From the NCBI GenBank assembly GCA_023416855.1, contig JAEZGU010000182.1, positions 1-14,439 of the forward strand: a stretch of 14,439 bases of DNA. Reading direction: 5' to 3'. Origin of the DNA: Bacillota bacterium (GTDB lineage: Bacteria; Bacillota; Clostridia; Tissierellales; Sedimentibacteraceae). The stretch's first letter is position 1; the number at the start of each line of letters is the position of its first letter. The notes under the pieces were generated by a model. The model worked only from the letters and a program-made list of their open reading frames with translations. It had not been told where the DNA came from and ran no database searches. A program made the translations under genes and the position numbers. Shown here in pieces: positions 1-9,065 of this stretch.

Positions 1-854
1 CACCTGCACCTGCTATGCCGGAATCACCTGCTGAAATGGCTATAGATGGAGGAAGAGAAACAGAAGATTATTATATAGCTGCTGATGAAAATATGAAGGC
101 TGAAGAAAGTGGCTATGGTAATGTTCAAGGTAGAATTGCAACCATGTCTCTTGAAAATAGAGAAATGAAAATTATAAAATCGGGATCTATTTATACACAG
201 ACAGAGGATTATGATAAATTCCTCATGGATTTAAATTCGAAGATAGATTCTATTGGTGGATTTATTGAAAACAACAATACAGAAGTATATCAAGTTTATG
301 ATAACAATAAGCTTATGTACGGTAATTTGAAGCTTAGAGTTCCACAGGATAGCTTTTATGATTTAATAGATTATTTAGAGAATTCTACTGAAGTTAAAAG
401 AAAAAATGTTAATGAAAAAGATGTAACTAAAGAATATTATGAAAAAGACAACAAGGTAAAAAACCTTGAAATTCAGGAGCAGCATTTAAGAGAATTGTTT
501 GAAAAGGCTCAGACAGTTGAAGAAATGCTAAAAATAGAAAACGAACTAAGAAGAATACGAACAGAAATTGATGCTTTAAATATTAGCTTAGCAGACATAG
601 ATGATAGAGCGACAATGTCTACCATTAATTTGGAAGTAGAAGAAGTTAGAGCCATAAACTTTAATATTAAAAGTGATAAGAGTATTTGGGAAAGAGCTAA
701 GGAAGGCTTTATTAGTACAATTAACTCTATTGTTAGAGGACTTGGAAACTTCTTAGTAAGTATTGTTTCAGCTTTACCTATTATTGTACCGGCAGCAATA
801 GTATTTGTAGTCTTGCTTGTTAAAATAAAAAAATATTGGAAAAAGAAAATTTAA
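1..854 (+). CDS. DUF4349-family membrane-anchored protein, 3' part (5' end outside window)
   Basis: The frame is open from the first bases (Pro-Ala-Pro-Ala precedes the first ATG at 15), so the gene starts left of the window and that ATG is probably internal. The visible 284 codons run from a Pro/Ala/Glu-rich linker, through a compact domain beginning near MKIIKSGSIYTQTEDYDKFL, to a Glu/Lys/Leu-rich coiled coil, then a hydrophobic segment (about 745-825) and a lysine-rich end (KKYWKKKI). This order of domain, coiled coil and C-terminal membrane helix matches the DUF4349 (PF14257) family, recognised from memory. Such proteins usually begin with a signal or lipobox, and the Pro/Ala linker fits an extracytoplasmic domain tethered at both ends, but that N-terminus cannot be seen. 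Molecular function is unknown. Transcription ends at the hairpin immediately downstream, so it is not in the yhaM-addBA unit. Confidence 0.8.
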   Translation, partial: PAPAMPESPAEMAIDGGRETEDYYIAADENMKAEESGYGNVQGRIATMSLENREMKIIKSGSIYTQTEDYDKFLMDLNSKIDSIGGFIENNNTEVYQVYDNNKLMYGNLKLRVPQDSFYDLIDYLENSTEVKRKNVNEKDVTKEYYEKDNKVKNLEIQEQHLRELFEKAQTVEEMLKIENELRRIRTEIDALNISLADIDDRATMSTINLEVEEVRAINFNIKSDKSIWERAKEGFISTINSIVRGLGNFLVSIVSALPIIVPAAIVFVVLLVKIKKYWKKKI

Positions 855-860
855 GTTAAA

Positions 861-906
861 TGTCATTCTTAGCCTATAGGACCTATATGCAAGAATGACA
901 TTTTTT
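861..906 (+). terminator. Intrinsic terminator after the DUF4349 gene
   Basis: TGTCATTCTT (861-870) pairs perfectly with AAGAATGACA (891-900). The intervening 20 bases also fold on themselves (CCTATAGG against ACCTATATG, with a bulge and a mismatch), giving one long hairpin. Six T follow at 901-906. The gene stop lies 7 bases upstream. Confidence 0.9.
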
Positions 907-915
907 CATCTTCTA

Positions 916-944
916 TTTATTTATTATTATAATTATGATATAAT
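916..944 (+). promoter_or_regulatory. Candidate sigma-A promoter of yhaM-addBA (extended -10)
   Basis: TGATATAAT at 936-944 is a perfect extended -10 (TG, one base, TATAAT at 939-944). The hexamer 17 bp upstream (916-921, TTTATT) is a poor -35, which extended -10 promoters tolerate. It lies between the upstream terminator and the yhaM ribosome binding site, leaving a leader of about 50 nt. Confidence 0.6.
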
Positions 945-948
945 ACAT

Positions 949-980
949 ACATTAATAAATACATTAATGAATACATTTAA
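949..980 (+). repeat. 12-bp tandem repeat in the yhaM leader
   Basis: ACATTAATAAAT (949-960) is followed directly by ACATTAATGAAT (961-972, one difference) and a third partial unit, ACATTTAA (973-980). The units begin just after the -10 element and would lie at the transcription start and in the 5' untranslated region. They could be a binding site or chance in AT-rich DNA. Confidence 0.45.
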
Positions 981-1000
981 AAGCAAAGAGAGGCAATGAC

Positions 1001-2017
1001 ATGGGTCAAGCAAGTATAGGTGACTTGTTAAATGATAAAGCGAGAGAACAAATGAAAAGCATGACAAAAGCAAACAAGAATGTTTCAGAGCTAAAACCCG
1101 GTGAAAAAGCAGAAGGTTTTTATTTGATTAAAAGCTTTGAGGTAAAAAAGACAACTAATGGAAAACAATACATTGATATAGAATTAGTAGATAAAACAGG
1201 TGCCATTAATGCAAAAGTTTGGGATTACACCAAGGAAAATGAAGAACTTATAATAGATAATTCAATAGTTAAAGTTCGCGGAGAAGTTTTAGAGTGGAAT
1301 GGATCTAAGCAATTAAAGGTCAATAAAATCAGAGGGAAACTTCCTACTGATGAAATAAAAATATCCGAATTGATACCGTCAGCACCTATTGAAAAAGAAG
1401 AAATGATGGGTACTTTACAATCATACATCAAAAAAATCAAAGATACAGAAATACGATTATTGGTGGATAACATTGTAGCTAAGTATAAAGATAAGCTATA
1501 TTATTATCCCGCTGCAAAGAAAAACCATCATTCATACTTAGGTGGTCTTTTGTACCACACGCTTCGCATGCTTCAATCAGGTGAGAAGCTTGGCCAGGTT
1601 TATGATTTTATAAACATGGATTATGTGTACTCAGGAGTTATACTTCATGATATGTGCAAAATATTGGAGATGGATTCTGATTCATATGGAGTTGTATCTG
1701 ATTATACAATGGAAGGCAAGCTTTTAGGTCATATAATTCAAGGTATTAAGGAAATAGAAACAGAGGGAGAAAAAATAAACATTAATAGAGAAAAAAGCAT
1801 AGTTTTGCAGCACATGGTTCTTTCTCATCATTATGAACCGGAATTTGGCAGCCCTAAAAAACCAATGACTCCAGAAGCAGAACTTCTTCATTTCTTAGAC
1901 ATAATTGATGCAAGAATGTTTGATTTTGAGCATGCATTAAATGCGATTGAACCCGGACAGTTTACGGATAAAATATGGTTGCTGGACAATAGGAACCTTT
2001 ATAAAATCAATGAATAA
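1001..2017 (+). CDS. yhaM: YhaM-family 3'-5' exoribonuclease (OB fold plus HD domain)
   Basis: The 338-residue protein has an N-terminal OB-type nucleic-acid-binding domain (about residues 30-115, with phrases such as IELVDKTGAINAKVWD and VKVRGEVLEWNG) and a C-terminal HD metal-dependent phosphohydrolase domain. Visible metal-site candidates are His177 and His186 (HSYLGGLLYHT), His216-Asp217 (VILHDMCK), and the later HFLDIIDAR. This order is that of YhaM, a cytoplasmic Mn-dependent 3'-5' exonuclease acting on RNA and single-stranded DNA. The protein carries about 30 residues before the usual start region (ELKPGEKAEGF). I keep ATG 1001 because AGAGAGG at 987-993 lies 7 bases before it; an internal ATG at 1052 is a weaker alternative. 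It is first in the row with addBA, so an RNA/DNA end-processing nuclease sits beside the break-repair enzyme. Confidence 0.92.
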   Translation: MGQASIGDLLNDKAREQMKSMTKANKNVSELKPGEKAEGFYLIKSFEVKKTTNGKQYIDIELVDKTGAINAKVWDYTKENEELIIDNSIVKVRGEVLEWNGSKQLKVNKIRGKLPTDEIKISELIPSAPIEKEEMMGTLQSYIKKIKDTEIRLLVDNIVAKYKDKLYYYPAAKKNHHSYLGGLLYHTLRMLQSGEKLGQVYDFINMDYVYSGVILHDMCKILEMDSDSYGVVSDYTMEGKLLGHIIQGIKEIETEGEKININREKSIVLQHMVLSHHYEPEFGSPKKPMTPEAELLHFLDIIDARMFDFEHALNAIEPGQFTDKIWLLDNRNLYKINE

Positions 2018-2025
2018 TTACTGGA

Positions 2026-2054
2026 GAATTTAGCTTAAGCTAAATTCTTTCTTT
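2026..2054 (+). promoter_or_regulatory. Perfect palindrome between yhaM and addB (attenuator or operator)
   Basis: Bases 2026-2047 form a perfect 22-bp palindrome (GAATTTAGC, centre TTAA, GCTAAATTC), followed by TTTCTTT to 2054. As RNA this is a 9-bp stem with a TTAA loop and an interrupted U-tract, which suggests a leaky terminator lowering addBA expression relative to yhaM. As DNA it could bind a dimeric regulator. No separate consensus promoter is seen between the two genes. Confidence 0.6.
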
Positions 2055-2067
2055 AAGGGAGGAAGCA

Positions 2068-5000
2068 ATGGGATTAAGTTTAGTTTTAGGACGAGCTAAG
2101 TCAGGTAAATCTACTTTTATTTATGATGAAATTAAAAAAAATATAGATAAAAATAACAATACAAATCTATTGCTTATAGTTCCTGAGCAAGCTACTTATC
2201 AAGCTGAGTACCAGTTAATTGATAGAATTAATAATCATGGGATTATGTCGGCAGAAGTATTGAGCTTCAAAAGATTAGGATATAAAATTTTTGAGGAAGT
2301 AGGCGGACTGAAGGTTCAGGAAATCAATAACTATGGTAAAGTTATGCTATTGAAGCAAATTTTTGAAGAAAACAAAGACAATCTAAAGGTTTTTAATAAA
2401 GCAGCAAAACAAGAAGGTTTTCTTAGAGAATTTGATAATTTAATAAGCGAGTTAAAGCAAAATTGCATAAGCCCGGAATTTCTTGAACAAACGGCAAAGC
2501 ACAAGCTTACGGGTGAAGGAAATCAACTACTCAACAATAAACTCAATGATATATCTGTTATTTATAAAGAAATCCAAAACAAAACATTAGATAAATTTTA
2601 TGATGATGAAGATAAAACGGAGCTTCTTATTTCTGCTGTTAAAGAATCAGAATACATAAAAAATTCAATTATATGGATTGACAGCTTTGAAAGCTTCAAT
2701 ATGCAAAGACATAATCTTATTAAGGAATTAGTAAAGAGTGCAAAATCTGTTACTATATCTTTGAATATAGATGCTTCTTATATAAAATCATTTCAAAGCC
2801 ATGATGACTGGGAAGCTTTTAAAACTGTCCATGATACATATAACACCATCGTTAAGGATATTGGTAGTGAATTTAAAATCATACCAATTAACGGTAATAG
2901 ATTTAATAATGAAATGAATATTATAGAAAGAAACTTGTTTACAATAAATAATCAAAGATATGAAAAAGAAACAGATAACATTCATATAATTTCATCTCTC
3001 AATCCTTACTCCGAGGTGGAAAAAGCAGCAGGTAAAATAGTATCTCTTATAAGAGATAAAGGTTATAGATGGATGGATATATCAATTGCTGTAAGTGATA
3101 TTGATAACTATGGAATTAATGTTAAAAAGGTTTTTGCTCAATATGAAATACCTTATTTTCTTGATGCCAAAAGAGATATAATGGGTAATCCACTTACAAA
3201 ATTTATTTTGTCTCTTCTTGACATGTTTAATTATAATTTTAAGCATGATAGCGTGTTCGAATTTTTGAAAACAGGCTTCACAACATTGGATTACGATGAA
3301 ATCAGTAAGCTTGAAAATTTTGCGTTGCAATACGGTATTGAAGGTAATAAGTGGTTTAAACCATTTAATTTTAATGCAGAAAAGATAGAGTTTTTTGAAG
3401 AATTAAGAGAAAGATTTATAAATAATTTATCAGAATATAAAAAGAAATACAAGGAGCTTAATAATGTATTAGGTATAACTTTGTTTTTGTATGATTTTCT
3501 TAAAACCTACAAAGTGCAAGAGAAAATTGAAAAGCAAGTTAATATATTTAAGAAATCTGAATTGTATGAAATGTCAGGTGAAAATGCGCAAATATGGAAT
3601 TATGTAATAGATATTTTTGAACAAATTACATTAGCGGGGTCGGATGCAACTATAACACCTCATGAATACAAAAAGATGTTGGAATCAGGATTTAAAGAAG
3701 TCATGGTAAGTATTATTCCTCCTTCCTTGGACAAGGTGACGGTGTCTGATATAGATAAAATTTCTGTCAAACCTACTAAAGTTTTATTTATATTAGGAGC
3801 GAATGAAGGAAAATTAGATTCGAAAAATAGTGAAAAGGGATTATTGCTTGATGATGAAAGAGATTTGCTTTCAAAAACAGGATTAAAGCTGCTAATTGAT
3901 TCAGATTATTATGCATATAAGGAAAAAAATTCATTGTATAAGTTATTTACAAGTGCATCCCATAAATTGTTTATTAGTTACGCTATGGGTACATTAGATG
4001 GTAAATCTCTACAGGCATCTATGTATGTTGATAGAATGAAGCAATTATTTCCATTAGTAAGGGAAGAATCTGATTTGGTTACAAATTTAGAAGAGGAGAA
4101 AATATCTAACAACAAAGGTACTGTAGATTTTTTAATAAACAATATAAGAAACTATATTGAAGGTAATAATATAGATTCAGTATGGATGGATGTATATTCA
4201 TGGTATGAGGAAAATGACGAAAATGTCTTAAAAATAATAAATCAAGGTATTTCCTACGAAAATAAAACAGAAAAAATAAAAAATAATAACTTAAAAAAAA
4301 TATACCATGAGCCAACAACTATGTCCGTCTCAAAATTGGAGAATTTTGCTTCATGTCCATTTAAGTATTTTATGGAGAGCGTTATAAAGCCACAGCCAAG
4401 AATTATACAAAAGGTAGAATTTTATGATCTTGGAAATATTTATCATGAGTCAGTTGAAGAATTTACAAAAGTTTTAAATGATGTAGATGTTATGTCATTA
4501 GATAATGATAAAATTAGCAATCTTTCACTTTCCATAACAGAAAAAGTGCTAAATGATAAGCAAGCAGATTATACAGCGTTAGAAGCTAATGAACGAAATA
4601 AGTATATGAAGGAAAAAATTAAGAGATTAATTAATAGAGCTGCTACTACAATTGTAAATCAATTACAAAGGGGTAACTTTAGACCTGGATATACTGAGTT
4701 AATAATAGGAAATGATAATAAAGAATTTAGTATTGAACCTGTAGAAATTAAGATAAATGATGAATTAAGTGTATATTTTCAAGGAAGAATTGACCGTGTT
4801 GATATATTTAACAAAGATGATAAAACGTATATAAACATTATTGACTATAAATCCTCTTTTAAAGATATAGATTTATCAGATGCTTTGCAAGGTCTGCAAC
4901 TACAGCTACTAATTTACATGTCGGCTATAATCAAAAATGGAGATAAATTATTTTGTTCAAAGCCTGAAATCGGCGGTGTATATTATTTCGTAATTGATGA

Positions 5001-5475
5001 TCCGATGATTGATTCTGATGAATTAGCAGATAATAATGTAGAAGGAGAAATATTCAATAAGCTTTCATTGAAGGGTTATATTGTTGAAAATGAAGATATC
5101 ATTATTAATATGGATAAGGATATTGACAGCAACAGAAAATCTGACATTATACCTGTTTCTTTAAATAAGGACGGTAGTACATCTAAATCATCTAAGGCAT
5201 TGACTGATAAAGAGTTTAAAGCTTTGCTTGAAAAGATTGACTCTGTGGCTAAGCAGATAGCTAAAAGAGTACTTGATGGCAACATAGATATTATGCCTTA
5301 CAGGAAGGTTAACGGAGGCAAAACGCCATGTATTTATTGTGATTTTACATCAGTATGTCAATTTGACCCGTCAATAGATGGAAACAACTACAGAAGAATA
5401 AACAAGCTAAGAAAAGAAGATATTTTAACGGAAATAATGCAGGAAGGCGGTGATGTTGATGAAATTCAGTCCTAA
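2068..5475 (+). CDS. addB: AddB subunit of the ATP-dependent helicase-nuclease AddAB
   Basis: This is a 1135-residue protein; Bacillus AddB has about 1166. It begins with a Walker A (GRAKSGKST, residues 8-16) in the AddB style, in a helicase-like half that in characterised enzymes recognises Chi rather than translocating. The C-terminal half holds a RecB-type nuclease core (INIIDYKSS, Asp926 and Lys928, then QLQLLIYM). The four cysteines of the AddB iron-sulphur cluster are all present: Cys763 (FASCPFKYF), then Cys1088, Cys1091 and Cys1097 in a CX2CX5C pattern. All key residues appear intact, so the subunit should be active. It partners AddA in the cytoplasm to resect double-strand breaks for RecA loading. 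ATG 2068 has GGGAGGA a few bases upstream. The 3' end overlaps addA, implying translational coupling. Confidence 0.97.
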   Translation: MGLSLVLGRAKSGKSTFIYDEIKKNIDKNNNTNLLLIVPEQATYQAEYQLIDRINNHGIMSAEVLSFKRLGYKIFEEVGGLKVQEINNYGKVMLLKQIFEENKDNLKVFNKAAKQEGFLREFDNLISELKQNCISPEFLEQTAKHKLTGEGNQLLNNKLNDISVIYKEIQNKTLDKFYDDEDKTELLISAVKESEYIKNSIIWIDSFESFNMQRHNLIKELVKSAKSVTISLNIDASYIKSFQSHDDWEAFKTVHDTYNTIVKDIGSEFKIIPINGNRFNNEMNIIERNLFTINNQRYEKETDNIHIISSLNPYSEVEKAAGKIVSLIRDKGYRWMDISIAVSDIDNYGINVKKVFAQYEIPYFLDAKRDIMGNPLTKFILSLLDMFNYNFKHDSVFEFLKTGFTTLDYDEISKLENFALQYGIEGNKWFKPFNFNAEKIEFFEELRERFINNLSEYKKKYKELNNVLGITLFLYDFLKTYKVQEKIEKQVNIFKKSELYEMSGENAQIWNYVIDIFEQITLAGSDATITPHEYKKMLESGFKEVMVSIIPPSLDKVTVSDIDKISVKPTKVLFILGANEGKLDSKNSEKGLLLDDERDLLSKTGLKLLIDSDYYAYKEKNSLYKLFTSASHKLFISYAMGTLDGKSLQASMYVDRMKQLFPLVREESDLVTNLEEEKISNNKGTVDFLINNIRNYIEGNNIDSVWMDVYSWYEENDENVLKIINQGISYENKTEKIKNNNLKKIYHEPTTMSVSKLENFASCPFKYFMESVIKPQPRIIQKVEFYDLGNIYHESVEEFTKVLNDVDVMSLDNDKISNLSLSITEKVLNDKQADYTALEANERNKYMKEKIKRLINRAATTIVNQLQRGNFRPGYTELIIGNDNKEFSIEPVEIKINDELSVYFQGRIDRVDIFNKDDKTYINIIDYKSSFKDIDLSDALQGLQLQLLIYMSAIIKNGDKLFCSKPEIGGVYYFVIDDPMIDSDELADNNVEGEIFNKLSLKGYIVENEDIIINMDKDIDSNRKSDIIPVSLNKDGSTSKSSKALTDKEFKALLEKIDSVAKQIAKRVLDGNIDIMPYRKVNGGKTPCIYCDFTSVCQFDPSIDGNNYRRINKLRKEDILTEIMQEGGDVDEIQS

Positions 5476-8400
5476 ACAAAGAGAAGTTATTGACACAAGG
5501 AATAAGAATATATTAGTATCAGCAGCCGCAGGGTCTGGAAAAACAACCGTTTTAGTTGAAAGAATAATTAAATTAATAACTGAAGAAGAAGAGAATATTG
5601 ACAGCTTCTTAATAGTAACTTTTACTAATGCGGCAGCAAGTGGAATGAAGCAAAAAATCCACAAATCACTAATAAAGTCTATTCACAACAGTGAAAATAA
5701 AGAGCATTTGAAGGCGCAGTTGAATATTTTGAGTAGAGCCAGCATTTCAACAATACATGCATTTTGTATTGATGTAGTCAGAAAAAATTTTCACCTTATT
5801 GGTATAGACCCTAATTTTAGAATTGGTGATATAAATGAAGTTGAAATAATGTTAAACGAAACAATTGATGATGTTTTAGAGAATTATTATGCTTCAAAAT
5901 CTAAAGGATTTATAAAGCTTATAGAAAGCTTTACAAGCAACAGAGGAGATAGTGAGTTAACGGTTATTATTAAGGATATATATAGATTCATATTAAGCAA
6001 TCCTGATCCTTTTAAGTGGTTAAAGGAAAAGGTTGAAAACCATAATTTATCAGTTAATGATTTAAGAGAATCACCATGGCTAAAAGCTGTACAAACTAAT
6101 ATAAATATTTCTCTTAATGGAGCATATGAAGCTTTGCAAATTGCTTTAGAACTTTGTGATGAACCGGATGGCCCATTTGTTTATAAAGAAACTATTTTAG
6201 AGGATATTGAAAGCGTAAATAGTTTGAAGAGTATTTTATGCGGAAGCAACTTTCAGGAGTTTATAAGTTGTTTATATTCAGTTTCATTTTCTTCTCTCAA
6301 ATCGTTAAGAGGTAAACAAAAGGAAACAGTAAGTCCTGAGAAACAAGAGGATGTCAAACAATTAAGAGATGAGTATAAAAAGATAATAAACAGTATTAAA
6401 AAGACAATGCCAAACAGAAGTATTGATGAATTTGTTTCTGATATTAATTATATGTATGAATCTATGGCTATCTTGTATCAGTTGATTTATGACGTAGACA
6501 TGGAATTTAAATCTCGTAAAATAGAGAAAGCAATAGCCGATTTTAACGATATTGAGCATTATGCTTTGCAAATACTAAGGAATAAGGATGTTGGTGAAAG
6601 ATACAAAAATAAATTCAAATATATATTTATTGATGAGTATCAGGATAGTAACCGTCTGCAAGAGGAATTGTTAAATTCCATTAAAAGAGAAAATAATTTG
6701 TTTATGGTTGGTGATGTAAAACAAAGTATTTATCGTTTTAGATTAGCGGATCCTTCTATATTTAATGAGAAATGCGAAAATTATCCCAACAGTGGTGATG
6801 AAAGTGTAGACAGAAGAATAGATTTAACTCAAAACTTTAGAAGTAGAAAAGAAATACTTCAAGGTATTAATTTTATTTTTAATAAAATAATGAATAAAGA
6901 AATTGGTGAAGTTGATTACAATAGTGATGTCTTTCTTAACCCTGGCGCAGAATTTAGAGAAAGTGAAGAGTGTTTTACAGAGCTTTCGATCATAGATAAA
7001 AATAAAGATGAAATTGAAGATATAAGTGAAGAAATTTTAGAAATGAAGACGGCTGAACTTGAGGCTACATTATCAGTTCAGAAAATAAGGGAGCTCTTGC
7101 AGAAAAATGTAAATGTACCTTTAAGAAGAAATGATAAAGGTGAAATAATAGAAGCAGCTTCAGAAAAAATTCAATACAAGGATATAGTAATATTAATGCG
7201 TTCAGTTTCAAGTAGCGCCGGAATATTCGAAGAGATATTTAATAATGAAGGCATACCGTTTTATTATGATGGTGGTGTTGGTTATTACGAAACTATTGAA
7301 ATACAAGTTATATTAAATTTATTAAGAGTTATAGATAACATAAGACAGGATGTACCCCTTCTAAGTGTTATGAGGTCACCGATAGGTTCTTTTTCAACAG
7401 AGGAGCTTGTTGAAATTAGAATTAACAGCCCTAAATGTACATTTATAGAAGCGTTGTATAATTATAAAAACAAGTTTGATGATGAACTTTCTCAAAAGCT
7501 TAAGTTATTTACCGAGAAAATAGAAGAATGGAAAAAAAGAAGCAGATATTCACATTTATATGATTTTATCTGGGAAGTGCTGATGGAAACAAATTATTAT
7601 TATTTTGTTGGTCTCCTTCCAAACGGTAATATTAGACAAGCTAACTTGCGTTTATTAACCGACAAGGCTCATGATTTTGAGAAAACCTCAATGAGTGGAT
7701 TGTTTAATTTCTTAAGATATGTAGAAAAATTACAAACTTCATCTGGCGATTCAGGAAGTGCAAAGACATTAGGAGAAAATGATAATGTAGTTAGATTAAT
7801 GTCTGTTCATAAAAGTAAAGGTTTAGAATTTCCTGTTGTTATATTATGTGGATTAAGCAAGAGATTTAACAAAGCTGACAGCTCAAAGATAATATTAAAA
7901 CATAAGGATTATGGACTTGCTCCAAAATATATTAATCCAGACGACAGAATATATAGAGAAACCTTATCAAGAACTGCCTTAAAAGGAGTAATAAAAATAG
8001 AAAACCTCTCTGAAGAAATGAGAGTACTTTATGTTGCCATGACAAGAGCTATTGATAGACTTATAATGATAGGGACAGTTGATAAGTTAGATAATAAAGT
8101 AAAAAAGTGGAATAAAGGCACATCACTTTATAGCATATATAACAGTGAATCTTATCTTGACTGGATATGCTCATGCTTTCATAAGGGTTATGACACTTGG
8201 AAAGTTAATACCATTAACTTATCCCAGATTCAAATAAAAAAACAGGAAGTTGATGAAAATAAATTAAAGAGAATTGAAGCAATAAGAGAATTTAAAAATA
8301 AAGATAATAGTTTATTAAAGGACGAAATAAACAGACGATTACAATATAAATATGAATTTTTAAGTTCTGTAAATATTCCTACTAAACTTTCTGTAACTGA

Positions 8401-9010
8401 CATTAAAGTACTAAGCAAAGAAACCATAGAAAGAGTTAAATATAAAATTCCTATTTTGAGAGATTTACCACAATTTGATGATGAGATTGACTTTAGCAAA
8501 GCAGAAATTGGTACCATAATACATTTTGTTATGCAGCATATTGACCTAAAACAAAGCCTATCTATTGAAAATATTTGTGAGCAAGTAAATCAAATGGTAC
8601 AAAAAAAGCTACTTACAGAAAAGGAAGCTGAGGTTGTAGTTTATGAAAAATTATCAGACTTTTTCAAATCTGATATAGGCATAAGGATGAGGTCATCAGA
8701 CTTAGTAAAAAGAGAGGTTCCTTATGTCATTAAAAAGAATGCTAATGAAATAATCAATTCGATTATTACAAATGACATCATATTAATACAAGGGATTATT
8801 GACTGTTATTTTTATGAAGAAGATGAAGTTGTAATAATCGATTATAAGACTGATGAAATAAAAAATGAGGATGATTTGCAGTCAACAATAAAAGAATATA
8901 GACCACAAATATTATCCTATAAAGAAGCCGTTGAAAAAATTACTAGCAAAAAGGTGAAAGCTTGCTATTTATATTTGTTTGATGTATCAAGAGCTGTTGA
9001 GATTAATTAA
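5453..9010 (+). CDS. addA: AddA helicase-nuclease subunit of AddAB
   Basis: About 1185 residues encode a UvrD-like superfamily 1 helicase fused to a RecB-type nuclease. Visible motifs in order: KFSPKQREVID (Q motif), AAAGSGKTT (Walker A, Lys30), TFTNAAASGM (Ia), IDEYQDSN (Walker B, Asp394-Glu395), GDVKQSIYRFRLADP (III), QNFRSR (IV), SVHKSKGLEFPVVIL (V) and VLYVAMTRAIDRL (VI). The nuclease part has His1024 (IIHFVMQHID), Asp1130-Tyr-Lys1132 (VIIDYKTD) and a following QILSYKEAV. AddA supplies the 3'-5' motor and one of the two nucleases of the complex. The start is ambiguous: GTG 5450, ATG 5453, TTG 5456 and ATG 5459 lie in a row. AGGAAGG at 5441-5447 sits 5 bases from ATG 5453, which I chose; ATG 5459 is also possible. 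The gene overlaps the end of addB by 23 bp. Confidence 0.97.
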   Translation: MLMKFSPKQREVIDTRNKNILVSAAAGSGKTTVLVERIIKLITEEEENIDSFLIVTFTNAAASGMKQKIHKSLIKSIHNSENKEHLKAQLNILSRASISTIHAFCIDVVRKNFHLIGIDPNFRIGDINEVEIMLNETIDDVLENYYASKSKGFIKLIESFTSNRGDSELTVIIKDIYRFILSNPDPFKWLKEKVENHNLSVNDLRESPWLKAVQTNINISLNGAYEALQIALELCDEPDGPFVYKETILEDIESVNSLKSILCGSNFQEFISCLYSVSFSSLKSLRGKQKETVSPEKQEDVKQLRDEYKKIINSIKKTMPNRSIDEFVSDINYMYESMAILYQLIYDVDMEFKSRKIEKAIADFNDIEHYALQILRNKDVGERYKNKFKYIFIDEYQDSNRLQEELLNSIKRENNLFMVGDVKQSIYRFRLADPSIFNEKCENYPNSGDESVDRRIDLTQNFRSRKEILQGINFIFNKIMNKEIGEVDYNSDVFLNPGAEFRESEECFTELSIIDKNKDEIEDISEEILEMKTAELEATLSVQKIRELLQKNVNVPLRRNDKGEIIEAASEKIQYKDIVILMRSVSSSAGIFEEIFNNEGIPFYYDGGVGYYETIEIQVILNLLRVIDNIRQDVPLLSVMRSPIGSFSTEELVEIRINSPKCTFIEALYNYKNKFDDELSQKLKLFTEKIEEWKKRSRYSHLYDFIWEVLMETNYYYFVGLLPNGNIRQANLRLLTDKAHDFEKTSMSGLFNFLRYVEKLQTSSGDSGSAKTLGENDNVVRLMSVHKSKGLEFPVVILCGLSKRFNKADSSKIILKHKDYGLAPKYINPDDRIYRETLSRTALKGVIKIENLSEEMRVLYVAMTRAIDRLIMIGTVDKLDNKVKKWNKGTSLYSIYNSESYLDWICSCFHKGYDTWKVNTINLSQIQIKKQEVDENKLKRIEAIREFKNKDNSLLKDEINRRLQYKYEFLSSVNIPTKLSVTDIKVLSKETIERVKYKIPILRDLPQFDDEIDFSKAEIGTIIHFVMQHIDLKQSLSIENICEQVNQMVQKKLLTEKEAEVVVYEKLSDFFKSDIGIRMRSSDLVKREVPYVIKKNANEIINSIITNDIILIQGIIDCYFYEEDEVVIIDYKTDEIKNEDDLQSTIKEYRPQILSYKEAVEKITSKKVKACYLYLFDVSRAVEIN

Positions 9011-9016
9011 ACATTA

Positions 9017-9063
9017 AACAGGAGAACTATCAAAGCATATTATTCATTGATAGTTCTCCTGTT
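9017..9063. terminator. Hairpin between converging genes, probably a bidirectional terminator
   Basis: AACAGGAGAACTATCAA (9017-9033) is a perfect 17-bp inverted repeat of 9047-9063, with a 13-base loop. It lies 6 bases after the addA stop and 2 bases beyond the stop of the - strand gene. On the + side ATTTATTTTC follows; on the - side TAATGTTTAATT follows. The + side T-tract is interrupted but rich. Confidence 0.85.
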
Positions 9064-9065
9064 AT

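Noticed and set aside
15..17. ATG at 15 as the start of the DUF4349 gene
   Set aside because: The frame is open further left to the window edge and encodes Pro-Ala-Pro-Ala, so the true start is almost certainly outside.
2788..5285. Several 65-82 codon - strand frames across addB
   Set aside because: All are antisense to an intact addB, hydrophobic by complementarity, and lack start signals.
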